Source: Vagococcus salmoninarum (GTDB lineage: Bacteria; Bacillota; Bacilli; Lactobacillales; Vagococcaceae). Taken from it: a stretch of DNA of 64,000 nucleotides. Under the pieces are notes generated by a model. That model saw only the letters and a list, made by a program, of their open reading frames with translations. It did not search any database and was not told where the DNA came from. Positions 25,482 through 34,904 of this stretch are shown here, one piece after another (position 1 is the stretch's first letter; every line of letters begins with the position of its first letter). The position numbers were made by a program, and so were the translations under genes. The stretch lies in contig NZ_NGJU01000005.1 of the NCBI RefSeq assembly GCF_003987495.1, positions 1 to 64,000 on the forward strand. Reading direction: 5' to 3'.

Positions 25482-27551
25482 TTATTTTTTCACAATAAAG
25501 CTATTTGCTTGAAGTTTCAAAATTTCTGAAATTTCTTCTAACGTTGCAATATTCGTTGTAAATTCTTCCATAGTTGCTAAAATTTCCTCGGCGTTAGCAG
25601 AGACTTCCTCTGTTCCAGCTGAGTTTTCTTGGGTTGATGCTGAAATATTTTCAACTGAGAATAATACACCATCTTTTTGATTTTTAACAGCTTGACTTAA
25701 GCCGTCTACAGCTTTAATTTCTTTGATTAATTCTTCGAACTTTTCTGACACTTTATTAGCAGAGTTAATTGCATTATTAATAGCTTGAGTTTGTTTTTCT
25801 CCACCTTCGTATGAGTCAGAGACTTGGCTAACCATACCATTTGACTTGCTTTGAATTTCTTCAATAATCAATTCAATATCTTTCGTTGAGCCAGCACTTT
25901 GTTCCGCTAATTTACGAATTTCCTCTGCCACAACAGCAAAGCCTTTACCTGCTTCACCAGCTCGAGCAGCTTCAATCGAAGCATTGAGAGCTAATAAATT
26001 AGTTTGGGAAGAAATATCATTGATGACTTGAATAATTTTATTGATGTTTTGAACATCTGTATTCATACTAGTCATATTAGTTACTAATTGACCAAGTTTT
26101 TCTCTTTCTATCTCCCAGTTTTCATGAACGTTAAACATTAACTCAGAATTATGGTTATTCAATTCTGTTGCGATATTCGCATCATTGTTCATGTCGACTG
26201 CACTTTGATGAATTGATTCAATCGAGTCACCTAATTGATTCATCTCATTTACAGTTCGTTCGGCATCCACCGCTTGAGAACTTGTCGCTTGAGCGATTCC
26301 AGTAATTGTTTCAGATACTTCTTCTGTGGCTGAACTTGTTTGTTTAGATATTTCACTTAATGATAAGGTCATATCGGCAATGCTGTTACTTTCATCTTGA
26401 ATCCCTACAACAAGGGCAGCGAATCCACGTAACATGGAATTGAAGGCATAGGCAATCTGCTCGATTTCATTCCCATTTTCACTAACTGTTTCTTGATTAA
26501 TTAAATTAAAGACCAACGCTTTCAAAGGATTTTTACTATCTTTTTTCGCTTCTATAGCCGTTGAATTACTAATTTCAGCTGTCAAATCTCCCATGCTGGC
26601 ACGACTGAAAGCATCAACTAACATCTTAGCGGCTTGAACCACTTTTCTCGAAATCCAAAAAGCTAAAAGACAAGCTAGTAGTCCCCAAATAAAAATGACA
26701 AGTCCTGATGTTTTTAAGAACGCATTTTTTTCTTGATTAAGTTCTTCTTTTTGGACACCTGCAAAAACATTTAAGTTTGTTTTAGTCTTTGCGTAATACA
26801 TTTGGCCAGTGGCTGTCTTAACAAACCCTGAATCTTTATTAGCTTTTTCAAAAAATTCTTGTTCTGCTAAATTTTTACCAACTTCTCCTTTAGTACCTGA
26901 GCCTAAAACTAAACCATCTTTAGTCGTTAATACCATCCGACCGGTTCGTCCGATTTTAGTTTTGGCAATAATTTCACTGATTTGTGAGAAGTTAACATCA
27001 ACACCTAAAATCCCCATTTCTTTACCATTTCGTTTAACAGTTGTCGAAACAGTGATTACTAGACGGCCAGTATTATTATCGGCAACTGGTTCGGACCAAG
27101 TCACATTCTCAGGGTTTAATTTAGCTGACTTATACCAATCACGGGATAAGTAACGGCCTTGCTTATCATCACGATTATTACTAGAAATCAAATGATAGTC
27201 AGTTGGTACAAAGTAAACTTCTTCAATGTTAACATCTGCATCTTTAATAACCGTCATCATTCGACGAACAGCTTCTTGATCTTCAAAAGTCTTAACTGGC
27301 ATCTTAAATTCCGGTTGTTCAACTAGTGTTTTCGTAATACTTTCAACATTTTCTTGAATTGATTCTAAGCGGTCAACGACTCGCTCAGTACTATTTTTTT
27401 CTTCCACAGTAATGCGGTTATTGACTAATGTTGTCATGATTTTTAAATTTAAAAACAAGACAATCAACACTGGAATAATTCCCATTGCGATTAACAGTCC
27501 GACGATTCCTGGTCCAAGAGATTTTTTCTTCTCTTTTGTATTTTTCCCCAT
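25482..27551 (-). CDS. Methyl-accepting chemotaxis protein (dCache type)
   Basis: Transmembrane receptor. TM1 at about 13-38, an extracellular dCache sensor (about 40-280, with [14 protein letters not shown] and [11 protein letters not shown]), TM2 at about 281-301, a HAMP region, then the cytoplasmic signalling hairpin with the conserved tip [31 protein letters not shown]. No C-terminal pentapeptide for CheR/CheB tethering is seen. At 689 aa it is typical. It is the only receptor in the window; dCache sensors often bind amino acids, but the ligand is not known here. A sigma-28-like site precedes it. Confidence 0.95.
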   Translation of the reverse strand: MGKNTKEKKKSLGPGIVGLLIAMGIIPVLIVLFLNLKIMTTLVNNRITVEEKNSTERVVDRLESIQENVESITKTLVEQPEFKMPVKTFEDQEAVRRMMTVIKDADVNIEEVYFVPTDYHLISSNNRDDKQGRYLSRDWYKSAKLNPENVTWSEPVADNNTGRLVITVSTTVKRNGKEMGILGVDVNFSQISEIIAKTKIGRTGRMVLTTKDGLVLGSGTKGEVGKNLAEQEFFEKANKDSGFVKTATGQMYYAKTKTNLNVFAGVQKEELNQEKNAFLKTSGLVIFIWGLLACLLAFWISRKVVQAAKMLVDAFSRASMGDLTAEISNSTAIEAKKDSKNPLKALVFNLINQETVSENGNEIEQIAYAFNSMLRGFAALVVGIQDESNSIADMTLSLSEISKQTSSATEEVSETITGIAQATSSQAVDAERTVNEMNQLGDSIESIHQSAVDMNNDANIATELNNHNSELMFNVHENWEIEREKLGQLVTNMTSMNTDVQNINKIIQVINDISSQTNLLALNASIEAARAGEAGKGFAVVAEEIRKLAEQSAGSTKDIELIIEEIQSKSNGMVSQVSDSYEGGEKQTQAINNAINSANKVSEKFEELIKEIKAVDGLSQAVKNQKDGVLFSVENISASTQENSAGTEEVSANAEEILATMEEFTTNIATLEEISEILKLQANSFIVKK

Positions 27552-27591
27552 CTAAAAAACTCCCTCTAATTTTTTTATATTACCTTTGATA

Positions 27592-27618
27592 CTATCGGTA
27601 AAGACTTAGATTTAGTTA
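27592..27618 (-). promoter_or_regulatory. Possible sigma-28 promoter of the chemoreceptor gene
   Basis: Minus strand TAAC (27618-27615), 16 bases, CCGATAG (27598-27592), in the 91-base gap between the FtsE-like gene and the receptor gene. Spacer is one base longer and the -10 has one mismatch, so this is weaker than the flagellin site. Confidence 0.4.
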
Positions 27619-27642
27619 ATAGTTTATGGACAACTCTTATTT

Positions 27643-28353
27643 TTAAATGATATACACATCTTTTTCGTCATCAACTAGGCCATAACCACCTGTTTTTTGA
27701 TCGCGGATAATTTCGCCATTGCGAATTTCAATGACCCGATACCTTATGGTGTTAACAATGGTACTGTTATGAGTTGCCATCATGATAGTTGTTCCTAGTT
27801 GATTCAGTTTATAAAATATTCTCATCACTTCTACGGAAGACTTGGCGTCAAGATTACCCGTAGGTTCATCGGCAATCACGATTTTTGGCTGGTTAACAAT
27901 TGCCCGGGCGATACTTATTTTTTGACGTTGTCCTTGAGAGAGTTCCACTGGTAGATGATCCTTGTATGCTAACATCCCCACTAACTCTAACGCATTGAAT
28001 ACTTTTTCTTTGATTAATTTATGACTAACACCAATTCCTTGTAGAGCATAAACTAAGTTGCGATAGACAGTGACTTCATTAATTAATAACACTTCTTGGG
28101 AAACAATTCCTAGTTGTCGTCGTAAAAAGGGAATCCGCCGATCTTTCAGCGTACCTAAATCGGCATTACCTATTTGAAGCTGACCGCCAGTTAGACGTTC
28201 TTCACATGTCAGTAACTTAATTAAAGTCGATTTTCCTGCACCACTAGGACCGATTAAGTAAATAAATTCACCTTGATGAATTTCGCAAGAAATCCCCTTT
28301 AGCCCCCAGGTGTTATTATCATATTGTTTTAAGACATTTGTTAGTTTAATCAT
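27643..28353 (-). CDS. FtsE-like ABC ATPase in the flagellar operon
   Basis: A 236-aa single ABC ATPase domain. Walker A is GPSGAGKST, Walker B IVIADEPTGNLD, the switch His is in MATHN, and the signature is LSQGQRQK rather than the LSGGEQQR usual in FtsE. The C-terminal tail (about 215-236) is acidic and resembles the end of FtsE. No FtsX-like or other permease gene is near. It follows the FlgG-like rod gene (44-base gap) and precedes the receptor gene, so it is co-oriented within the operon. It may pair with a membrane protein coded elsewhere; an FtsE paralog with a motility role is inference. Confidence 0.85.
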   Translation of the reverse strand: MIKLTNVLKQYDNNTWGLKGISCEIHQGEFIYLIGPSGAGKSTLIKLLTCEERLTGGQLQIGNADLGTLKDRRIPFLRRQLGIVSQEVLLINEVTVYRNLVYALQGIGVSHKLIKEKVFNALELVGMLAYKDHLPVELSQGQRQKISIARAIVNQPKIVIADEPTGNLDAKSSVEVMRIFYKLNQLGTTIMMATHNSTIVNTIRYRVIEIRNGEIIRDQKTGGYGLVDDEKDVYII

Positions 28354-28397
28354 TCACGTTTCATCTCTTCCCTTATCCCAGTTAACGCTGACTAATC

Positions 28398-29150
28398 TTA
28401 TTGTTTAAATTCATTAATTTGTTGCATCATTTCATCTGTCGCTTGCAAGACTTTTGCATTCATCGAATAACTTCTTTGAGTGATGATCATATCCGTCATT
28501 GATTCTGCAATATCGACATTTGACCCTTCTGTAAACCCTTGAATCATTTGAGTCGTTCTATTTTGCTCTAAGGCGGCTCCTGCTCTTAATTGATAACGGT
28601 TTTCGCCAACAGCACTTAATTGATTATGATTATTAACATCAAAAATTGGAATTCGCCCAACTACTTGGTTTGCAATTCGAACTTCCCCTGTTTCGCTGAC
28701 TTGTGGAATTCCCTGGGGCCATTGATTTTCTGGCAAACTTTTTTCTATTTCTAAGACTAACCCTTCACTATTTCTAAAAACACCAGCACTATCAACATGG
28801 AATCGGCCGTCACGTGTTAAAAATAATTGTTGATTGTTGTCTCGTACTCCAAAAAAACCCGGTCCTGTCAATGCTAAATCAGTGCCATTATTACTTTCAG
28901 CTAAAGCACCTTGGCTGAAATCAACGCTTTGTTGATTGACTTTTAAGCCACGGTTAATTGCTAAATTTTGGGCATTTTGACCTAAACCGACTTGATTAGG
29001 TCTAATGTCATTTTGCAACAGTGTTTGAAAACTGCTTTCTTTTTTCTTAAAGCCTTCCGTGTTAACATTAGCCACATTATTAGCTACTCGATCTAAATGA
29101 TTTTGAAGACCTTTTAAACTTGTTTGGCTAATTCCTAGTGTTGTCCTCAT
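28398..29150 (-). CDS. flgG: Flagellar rod protein, FlgG family (FlhP-like)
   Basis: A 250-aa hook-basal-body protein: N-terminal rod motif NHLDRVANNVANVNTEGFKK (about 18-37) and C-terminal ESMTDMIITQRSYSMNAKVL, the FlgG/FlgF-type ends. Position after fliA and flgF equals flhO-flhP of Bacillus, whose products are distal-rod proteins. I use flgG for the family; flhP is equally apt. The start ATG follows TAGGTAATT, a modest site, 6 bases after the previous stop. Confidence 0.85.
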   Translation of the reverse strand: MRTTLGISQTSLKGLQNHLDRVANNVANVNTEGFKKKESSFQTLLQNDIRPNQVGLGQNAQNLAINRGLKVNQQSVDFSQGALAESNNGTDLALTGPGFFGVRDNNQQLFLTRDGRFHVDSAGVFRNSEGLVLEIEKSLPENQWPQGIPQVSETGEVRIANQVVGRIPIFDVNNHNQLSAVGENRYQLRAGAALEQNRTTQMIQGFTEGSNVDIAESMTDMIITQRSYSMNAKVLQATDEMMQQINEFKQ

Positions 29151-29156
29151 AATTAC

Positions 29157-29870
29157 CTACGCCTTCCCAATCTCATTAACAGCTTTACGCAACGTTTCAT
29201 CTGCTGCATGTAGTAGCTTTTGGTTCGACTCGAATTCTCGAGCAGTTTCAATTAAATTAACCATTTCATCTGCCATTTCAACTGTTGAAGCTTCCAAACT
29301 TTTATTTTGCACAAGTGAATCAGTGGCGTCTCGTCCCGCTGTAGCACCTGTGAAGAGGGTTTGACCACGACTAACTAACTCTTCTGGATTATCAAATTGG
29401 GTTAATTTAAAGGCTGGTTGCTGTGTCAGCTCTTCAGCCCTAATAGGTTGATTATTTTGATTTAAAACTAAATAACCTTCTTGAGTCGTTAACTGATTGT
29501 CTTGATTAAGGGCAAAGTTGCCATTTCGTGTATAACCGGTTTGACCATCTGCTAATCGGACATTAAAAAAACCAGTACCAAGGATACTAAAGTCAGTTTC
29601 ACGGCTCGTCCCTTTAACTCCCCCCTGACTTTGATCAAGACTGACACTATCAATCTGATTAGCAAAAATAAAATCACCTACTTGATTCAATTGATTTAAC
29701 TCTGGTCCATTAGTAAAATTAAACATGGCTTGGGCTGGAGTTGTTGATTGGATGATTTGCTGCGCTTTATACCCAAAAGTGTTCGTGTTAGCAACATTGG
29801 CACTGATATTTTCTTGCTTCTTTTGTAAAATATTTAAATTGCTTTGAATCGTATCAATACTTCTAATCAT
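29157..29870 (-). CDS. flgF: Flagellar rod protein, FlgF family (FlhO-like)
   Basis: A 237-aa basal-body rod protein. N-terminal QKKQENISANVANTNTFGYK (about 17-36) is the rod motif, and C-terminal VEMADEMVNLIETAREFESN is the matching helix. It is somewhat shorter and more divergent than the FlgG-like neighbour. Translationally coupled to fliA: the ATG (29870) overlaps the fliA stop by 4 bases. In Bacillus terms it is FlhO. Confidence 0.85.
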   Translation of the reverse strand: MIRSIDTIQSNLNILQKKQENISANVANTNTFGYKAQQIIQSTTPAQAMFNFTNGPELNQLNQVGDFIFANQIDSVSLDQSQGGVKGTSRETDFSILGTGFFNVRLADGQTGYTRNGNFALNQDNQLTTQEGYLVLNQNNQPIRAEELTQQPAFKLTQFDNPEELVSRGQTLFTGATAGRDATDSLVQNKSLEASTVEMADEMVNLIETAREFESNQKLLHAADETLRKAVNEIGKA

Positions 29871-30577
29871 GTTAACTCTCCTTCAATCAATAATTTTAGT
29901 TTCACTAAGATTTTACCGTGGAGTTGAGATACTCTTGGGATTGAAACATCCAACACTTCGGCAATCTCCTTTAAGGTCAATTCTTCCACATAATATAAAT
30001 TCAAAATAATTTGTTCCCGGGAGCCAGGTTTTAAGACAGCTTGACTTAAGGCGACTTTCCGTTCTTCGTCTAACAATAAGTCATCAAAGGGAATCATCTT
30101 CTCATCTTCAATGATGTCTTTTAATTCCAATGTTTCACCAACACTACTGAAAATAGTGTCTTCTAAAGAAATATTAGCTAAGTAGTGAACCGTCTCATGA
30201 ATTGTTGCTAAATTTTTAGCCGTAATTCCCAGCTCTTCACAGATTTCTTGATCGCTTGCCTCACTCATCTTACTTTTTTCAATCTTTTCCTTAGCACGAT
30301 AAAACTCATTCAGATTTTCCATACGTGTTCGCGATACCCGTGAGGTTCTTCTAACTTCATCAATAATTGTTCCGCGAATACGAATATAAGCGTAGCTTTC
30401 AAAAGGTACCTTCTTGCTAGCATCAAACTTATTTAAAGCATCCATCAAACCGATAACACCGATATTAAATAGATCATCGTTATCGTATTCACGATTTTTA
30501 ATCCCAATTCGATTAACTACTTTCTCAACTAATGGTAAGTATTTCACTATTTCAGTTTCAAGATCTATTTCATACAC
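29867..30577 (-). CDS. fliA: Flagellar sigma factor FliA (sigma-28, SigD-like)
   Basis: RNA polymerase sigma factor for late flagellar genes. Region 2 includes YDNDDLFNIGVIGLMDALNKFD and FESYAYIRIRGTIIDEVRR; region 4 helix-turn-helix is LTLKEIAEVLDVSIPRVSQLHGKILVKLK-type (about 205-230). The 236-aa size is normal. GTG start (30577) behind AAAGGGG with 8-base spacing. Its partner FlgM is at 16419-16700. Sites matching its consensus precede flagellin, flgM and motA in this window. Confidence 0.95.
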   Translation of the reverse strand: MYEIDLETEIVKYLPLVEKVVNRIGIKNREYDNDDLFNIGVIGLMDALNKFDASKKVPFESYAYIRIRGTIIDEVRRTSRVSRTRMENLNEFYRAKEKIEKSKMSEASDQEICEELGITAKNLATIHETVHYLANISLEDTIFSSVGETLELKDIIEDEKMIPFDDLLLDEERKVALSQAVLKPGSREQIILNLYYVEELTLKEIAEVLDVSIPRVSQLHGKILVKLKLLIEGELT

Positions 30578-30620
30578 TTGGTTATCCCCTTTACAATTCT
30601 CTCTCTCATGGCAATAATTT

Positions 30621-32705
30621 TTAAGTTACTTGTGTCGTAATATCAATCATTCCTACCGTCTCAATCGCAATTTCATTAGGAACTTCATTCAGTGAAAGAA
30701 CAGCTAAATCCGGAAAGTTATAAGAAATCAACTTTCTAAAAATCAACCGCATATTAGGTGATGCTAAAATAACATGGTTAACATTTTCAGCTAATAGGCG
30801 ATTATGGGATTGGCTTAAACTATCAAAAATCTGTGTAATGATTTCTGGTTTCAGAATTGGAATCGAACCGGTTGTCGTTTTTTGAATCCCTTTACTCACT
30901 AACTCTTCGACTTCAGGGTGAAGTGTTATCACACGTAATGTTAGGTCCTCATCTAAGTACTGCTTTACAATCGTTCGTTTCAGTGATTGACGAACGTGTT
31001 CCGTTAATATTTCTGAGTCTTTAGTCGTTGTTCCATAGTCTGCCAATGTTTCTAAAATTGTCACTAAGTCATTAATTGGGATTTGCTCCTTCAATAAATT
31101 TTGAAGAACCTTTTGAACTTCACCTAAACGCATAATTTCTGGAATTAGTTCATCTATTACCACGTTATATTTATCTTTAATCCCTTCTAAAAGATGCTTA
31201 ACTTCCTGACGCCCAAGTAATTCAGCTGTATTATTATAAATAACTTCTTTTAAATGAGTCGCAATAACCGTAACTGGCTCGATTAAGGTTGCCCCATGTA
31301 AGTCAGCTAATTCCCGGTCTTTTTCATCAATCCACAAAGCATCTAAACCAAAGGCTGGCTCCTTAGTTGGAATACCATTAAAACTAATTTGTTCATTTTC
31401 AGGATTGATTATCATACATTTATTCGGATAAATATCCCCACGACCAACTTCATTTCCTTTAATTTTGATACAGTAATCATTTGGGTTCAGTTGTAAATTA
31501 TCTCTAATTCTGATCGGTGTTAGTAAGACTCCTAATTCATGAGCACATTGTTTTCGAATATTTATAATTTGCTTCATTAAGCTATTATCTAAATGGTCAT
31601 CTGTCATTGAAATTAACCCATAGCCAATTTCAATCGAAATTGGTTCGACTTGAAAGGATGAGACACTGTCATCTTCCTCTAATTCTTTTTCCTTAGCTAA
31701 TAACGTCATCGCTTGTCGTTCTTCAATCAGCCGCTTCTCTTGGTTTTTTTCATCGGCTTTCATTCGATACGCAATCGTTCCAAAAATAAGGGCAATGATT
31801 AAAAAAGGTATTTTTGGAAAACCAGGTACTAAGGAAATAATGACTAAGACTGTGGCAACAATCCAGGAAATCGTTGGGCTTCGGAAAAAATCCGCTCTAA
31901 TTGCCTCACCGAAACTATTGTTATCATCAGAACGTGTCACAATAATTCCTGAAGCAACTGAAATTAATAAGGAAGGTATCTGACTGACTAAGCCATCACC
32001 GATTGAAAGTTTACCAAACTTATCTAGGGCCTCAATCACGCCCATCCCTTGACCTAAGGAAAAGATTAAAATACCACCAATTAAATTGATTAAGGTAATG
32101 ACAATCCCTGCGATCGCATCCCCTTTGACAAACTTACTTGCCCCATCCATCGCTCCGAAAAAACTTGCCTCCCGCTGTAAATCTTTGCGGCGGTTTTTTG
32201 CCGTTTCTTCGTCAATTAAGCCAGCATTTAAATCTGCATCAATCGCCATTTGTTTGCCGGGCATGGCATCTAAAGTAAACCGAGCCGACACTTCTGAGAC
32301 ACGACTTGCACCGTTTGTAACTACCACCATCTGTACGATAGTAATAATTACGAAAATAACTGCTCCAACGATGTAGTTATTACCTGCGACAACATTAGCA
32401 AAAGCATCAATAACATGTCCGGCTGAACCTTTTGTTAAGACTAAACGCGTTGAAGAAATATTTAATCCTAGGCGGAACATCGTTGTAATTAACAATAATG
32501 TCGGAAATGTGGCAAATTCTAACACATTTTTCGTGAATAGAGTTATTAATAACACATTTATACCGATAGTAATGTTTATAATAATTAAAAAATCCAAGAT
32601 TGCACTTGGAAGAGGAATAATAATCAAACCAATCACGGCAACGACTAAGAATGAGATGATCACATCTGAATAATTAATCCTCTTTGATTTACTTTTTGAA
32701 AACAT
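30621..32705 (-). CDS. flhA: Flagellar type III export protein FlhA
   Basis: Central export-gate subunit forming the nonameric ring. Eight transmembrane helices in the first 330 residues, with the conserved cytoplasmic FHIPEP-type segment MPGKQMAIDADLNAGLIDEETAKNRR (about 150-175), then the large cytoplasmic domain that docks chaperone-substrate complexes. The 694-aa length is full. It starts at ATG 32705; the best upstream G-rich stretch is rather far (about 13 bases), so the start signal is weak. It lies between flhB and fliA, with no flhF or flhG between. Confidence 0.96.
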   Translation of the reverse strand: MFSKSKSKRINYSDVIISFLVVAVIGLIIIPLPSAILDFLIIINITIGINVLLITLFTKNVLEFATFPTLLLITTMFRLGLNISSTRLVLTKGSAGHVIDAFANVVAGNNYIVGAVIFVIITIVQMVVVTNGASRVSEVSARFTLDAMPGKQMAIDADLNAGLIDEETAKNRRKDLQREASFFGAMDGASKFVKGDAIAGIVITLINLIGGILIFSLGQGMGVIEALDKFGKLSIGDGLVSQIPSLLISVASGIIVTRSDDNNSFGEAIRADFFRSPTISWIVATVLVIISLVPGFPKIPFLIIALIFGTIAYRMKADEKNQEKRLIEERQAMTLLAKEKELEEDDSVSSFQVEPISIEIGYGLISMTDDHLDNSLMKQIINIRKQCAHELGVLLTPIRIRDNLQLNPNDYCIKIKGNEVGRGDIYPNKCMIINPENEQISFNGIPTKEPAFGLDALWIDEKDRELADLHGATLIEPVTVIATHLKEVIYNNTAELLGRQEVKHLLEGIKDKYNVVIDELIPEIMRLGEVQKVLQNLLKEQIPINDLVTILETLADYGTTTKDSEILTEHVRQSLKRTIVKQYLDEDLTLRVITLHPEVEELVSKGIQKTTTGSIPILKPEIITQIFDSLSQSHNRLLAENVNHVILASPNMRLIFRKLISYNFPDLAVLSLNEVPNEIAIETVGMIDITTQVT

Positions 32706-32783
32706 TCACTCATCTCATCCCTCTTTAACTTTTTTACTAATTGCTTTTTTAAATTTTAAATCTTCCCATTATTCTTGCAAAGC

Positions 32784-33860
32784 TTAGATTTTATGTTTAT
32801 TAGCTTCTTCCATTTGATAAACCACGGCTAACACTTCCGCAACAGCTTCATAAAGGTCTTGCGGAATTGCTTGACCGACTAAAGTATCTTTGTATAGTGC
32901 TCTAGCCACTGGTTTGTTTTCGATAATTGGAACTTGGTGTTCTTTTCCTTCAGCGCGAATTTTTTGTGCTAAGTAATCAGCACCTTTCGCTATAATAATC
33001 GGCGCTGAGTCCCGTTCCGTTTCGTATCGAATGGCAATTGCTAAATGAGTTGGGTTAGTAATAATCACAGTCGCTTCTTTAACTTGGTTCATCATGCCAC
33101 CAACCATCTGTTGATACATGCCACGCCGTTGGGCTTTAACATGTGGATCCCCTTCTTGTTCCTTACACTCATCTTTTACATCTTGTTTTGACATTCGTAA
33201 ATTTTTACGGAACATAAATCTCTGGTACAAGTAATCAATCACACCTAAAACTACTAAAACTAAGGCGATTTTGAGACTTAACGTCTTGATAAACAGTAAT
33301 AAAAAATTTAATAAATGCTCCACCCCAACTTCACCTAAAGTTAGCAGTTCAGTTAACACTTTTTTTATTTCTTGTAAACTCAAATAAAATATTACTGCTA
33401 ATTTACAAAGATTTTTTACTAAGGAGAATATCGCCTTAGAACTAAAAATATTTTTAAAACCACTAATTGGATTAAGTCTTTTGAAATCTGGTTTTAATGG
33501 TTTGGTTGTGAATAAAAAGCCAACTTGACCTAGGTTAACTAGCCAGGAAGCCAAAAATCCTAAACTAACAAATGGTAAAACGATGATCCCTAATTTTAAA
33601 ATACTCTGAAGTCCAATTGCATTTAAGTTATTAGCTAACGCCTTCACTTCAAACCCTTTAGAAAAATGAGCTTGCAATAGACTAAAACATTGACGTGTGA
33701 CATACTCCCACATTGGAACTACGACTATTGAAAAAATTGCAAAGGTGATTGCTGAAGATAATTCTGGGCTTTTAGTTAGCTCTCCTTTTTGGCGAGATTC
33801 CCGTAAGCGCTTAGGACTGGGCTTTTCCGTTTTACCATCTTTATCTGCCAAACTCTTCAC
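32784..33860 (-). CDS. flhB: Flagellar type III export protein FlhB
   Basis: Export-gate subunit that switches substrate specificity from hook to filament by self-cleavage. Four transmembrane helices (about 30-215), then the cytoplasmic domain with the cleavage motif NPTH at about residues 269-272, intact. Basic N-terminus EKPSPKRLRESRQKGE is typical. The 358-aa length is normal. GTG 33860 is given; a TTG three codons later (33851) has better spacing behind GAGG and may be the real start. It follows fliR almost without gap. Confidence 0.95.
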   Translation of the reverse strand: MKSLADKDGKTEKPSPKRLRESRQKGELTKSPELSSAITFAIFSIVVVPMWEYVTRQCFSLLQAHFSKGFEVKALANNLNAIGLQSILKLGIIVLPFVSLGFLASWLVNLGQVGFLFTTKPLKPDFKRLNPISGFKNIFSSKAIFSLVKNLCKLAVIFYLSLQEIKKVLTELLTLGEVGVEHLLNFLLLFIKTLSLKIALVLVVLGVIDYLYQRFMFRKNLRMSKQDVKDECKEQEGDPHVKAQRRGMYQQMVGGMMNQVKEATVIITNPTHLAIAIRYETERDSAPIIIAKGADYLAQKIRAEGKEHQVPIIENKPVARALYKDTLVGQAIPQDLYEAVAEVLAVVYQMEEANKHKI

Positions 33861-33861
33861 C

Positions 33862-34620
33862 TCATCCTGTTAAAGATTTTACGAACCCTTCTAAATATTG
33901 ACTAATTAATGGCATAACTTTAGATATTGATTGAACCACATTCGGCAATAGCAATAACATAAAAAAGAAACTGACTAATATTTTTAAAGGCATACCTAGC
34001 ATTAAAACGTTAATTTGTGGCACACTTTTAGAAATAATCCCTAAGACTATATCTGAAATTAAGGCAACAATCATCATAGGTGCACCTAAACCTAAAGCGA
34101 TTTTAAATACTACTGAAAACAACATGATAGTCCCTTCAATCCCATAATTACTTAATGTCGCCGTTCCGATTGGTACAACTTGAAAAGAATCTAATAAGCT
34201 TTGGATTAATAAATGATGCATGTCTGTTAGAAAAAAAACAGCTAAGGCTAACCAATAATATAAGCGGCCGTAATTCGACCCGTGAACCCCTGTTGCCGGG
34301 TCGAACATTGCTCCCATTGCAAAACCGACTTGAAAATCAATAAATTGACCAGCAATTTCAATGCCAGTGAAAATTAACTGCGAAATAAACCCCATTGCCA
34401 AGCCTACTAAGACCTCCCTTACAAGATAAAATAATAGTAGGTATGAACTTATTTCCAGTGGTACTAAGACTGACATGCCATTTACTGCCAAAGTTAGTGC
34501 TAATGCTAAACAGACTTTTGCCGTTGTTGGCATACTTTTAAAAGAAAAACCCGGTGAAATGACAATAAAGGCCGAGATTCTGCTAAAGATTAAAAGTAAA
34601 TTAATTAAATTTTCAGCCAT
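33862..34620 (-). CDS. fliR: Flagellar export protein FliR
   Basis: A 252-aa integral membrane protein of six helices, part of the FliP-FliQ-FliR export channel. Family markers include FSRISAFIVISPGFSFKSMP at the start, VGFAMGAMFDPATGVHGSNYG (about 96-116) and the C-terminal LGMPLKILVSFFFMLLLLP. Order fliP-fliQ-fliR-flhB-flhA is the standard one. GGTGAGG precedes the ATG. Confidence 0.95.
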   Translation of the reverse strand: MAENLINLLLIFSRISAFIVISPGFSFKSMPTTAKVCLALALTLAVNGMSVLVPLEISSYLLLFYLVREVLVGLAMGFISQLIFTGIEIAGQFIDFQVGFAMGAMFDPATGVHGSNYGRLYYWLALAVFFLTDMHHLLIQSLLDSFQVVPIGTATLSNYGIEGTIMLFSVVFKIALGLGAPMMIVALISDIVLGIISKSVPQINVLMLGMPLKILVSFFFMLLLLPNVVQSISKVMPLISQYLEGFVKSLTG

Positions 34621-34630
34621 AGCCTCACCT

Positions 34631-34894
34631 TTATAATGTTGATATTATTTTAAAAATTGATTTCGTAAATTCAACTAACGTGTTTAACATGAAATTGCCT
34701 AAGAAGATTAAAGTTAAAAAAACAGCAAGTAATTTAGGGACAAAACTTAATGTTTGTTCTTGAATTTGTGTTGTGGCTTGTAAAATACTAACTAATAAGC
34801 CAATAACCATCGCCACTCCTAAGACTGGCCCTGCGATCATAATAATTTTCAAGAAGGCTTCGCCCAGTACGTCTAGTACCATTTGAACTGTCAT
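34631..34894 (-). CDS. fliQ: Flagellar export protein FliQ
   Basis: Two-helix subunit of the export channel, 87 aa. ILQATTQIQEQTLSFVPKLL is the family signature. I place the start at ATG 34894, behind AGGAGGGAAG, giving the usual 87-90 aa; an in-frame upstream codon at 34936 would overlap fliP and add an unusual N-terminus. It lies between fliP and fliR. Confidence 0.95.
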   Translation of the reverse strand: MTVQMVLDVLGEAFLKIIMIAGPVLGVAMVIGLLVSILQATTQIQEQTLSFVPKLLAVFLTLIFLGNFMLNTLVEFTKSIFKIISTL

Positions 34895-34904
34895 ATCTTC
34901 CCTC

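Noticed and set aside
26809-27153. Open frame antisense to the chemoreceptor gene
   Set aside because: Shadow of the receptor coding sequence without its own ribosome binding site.
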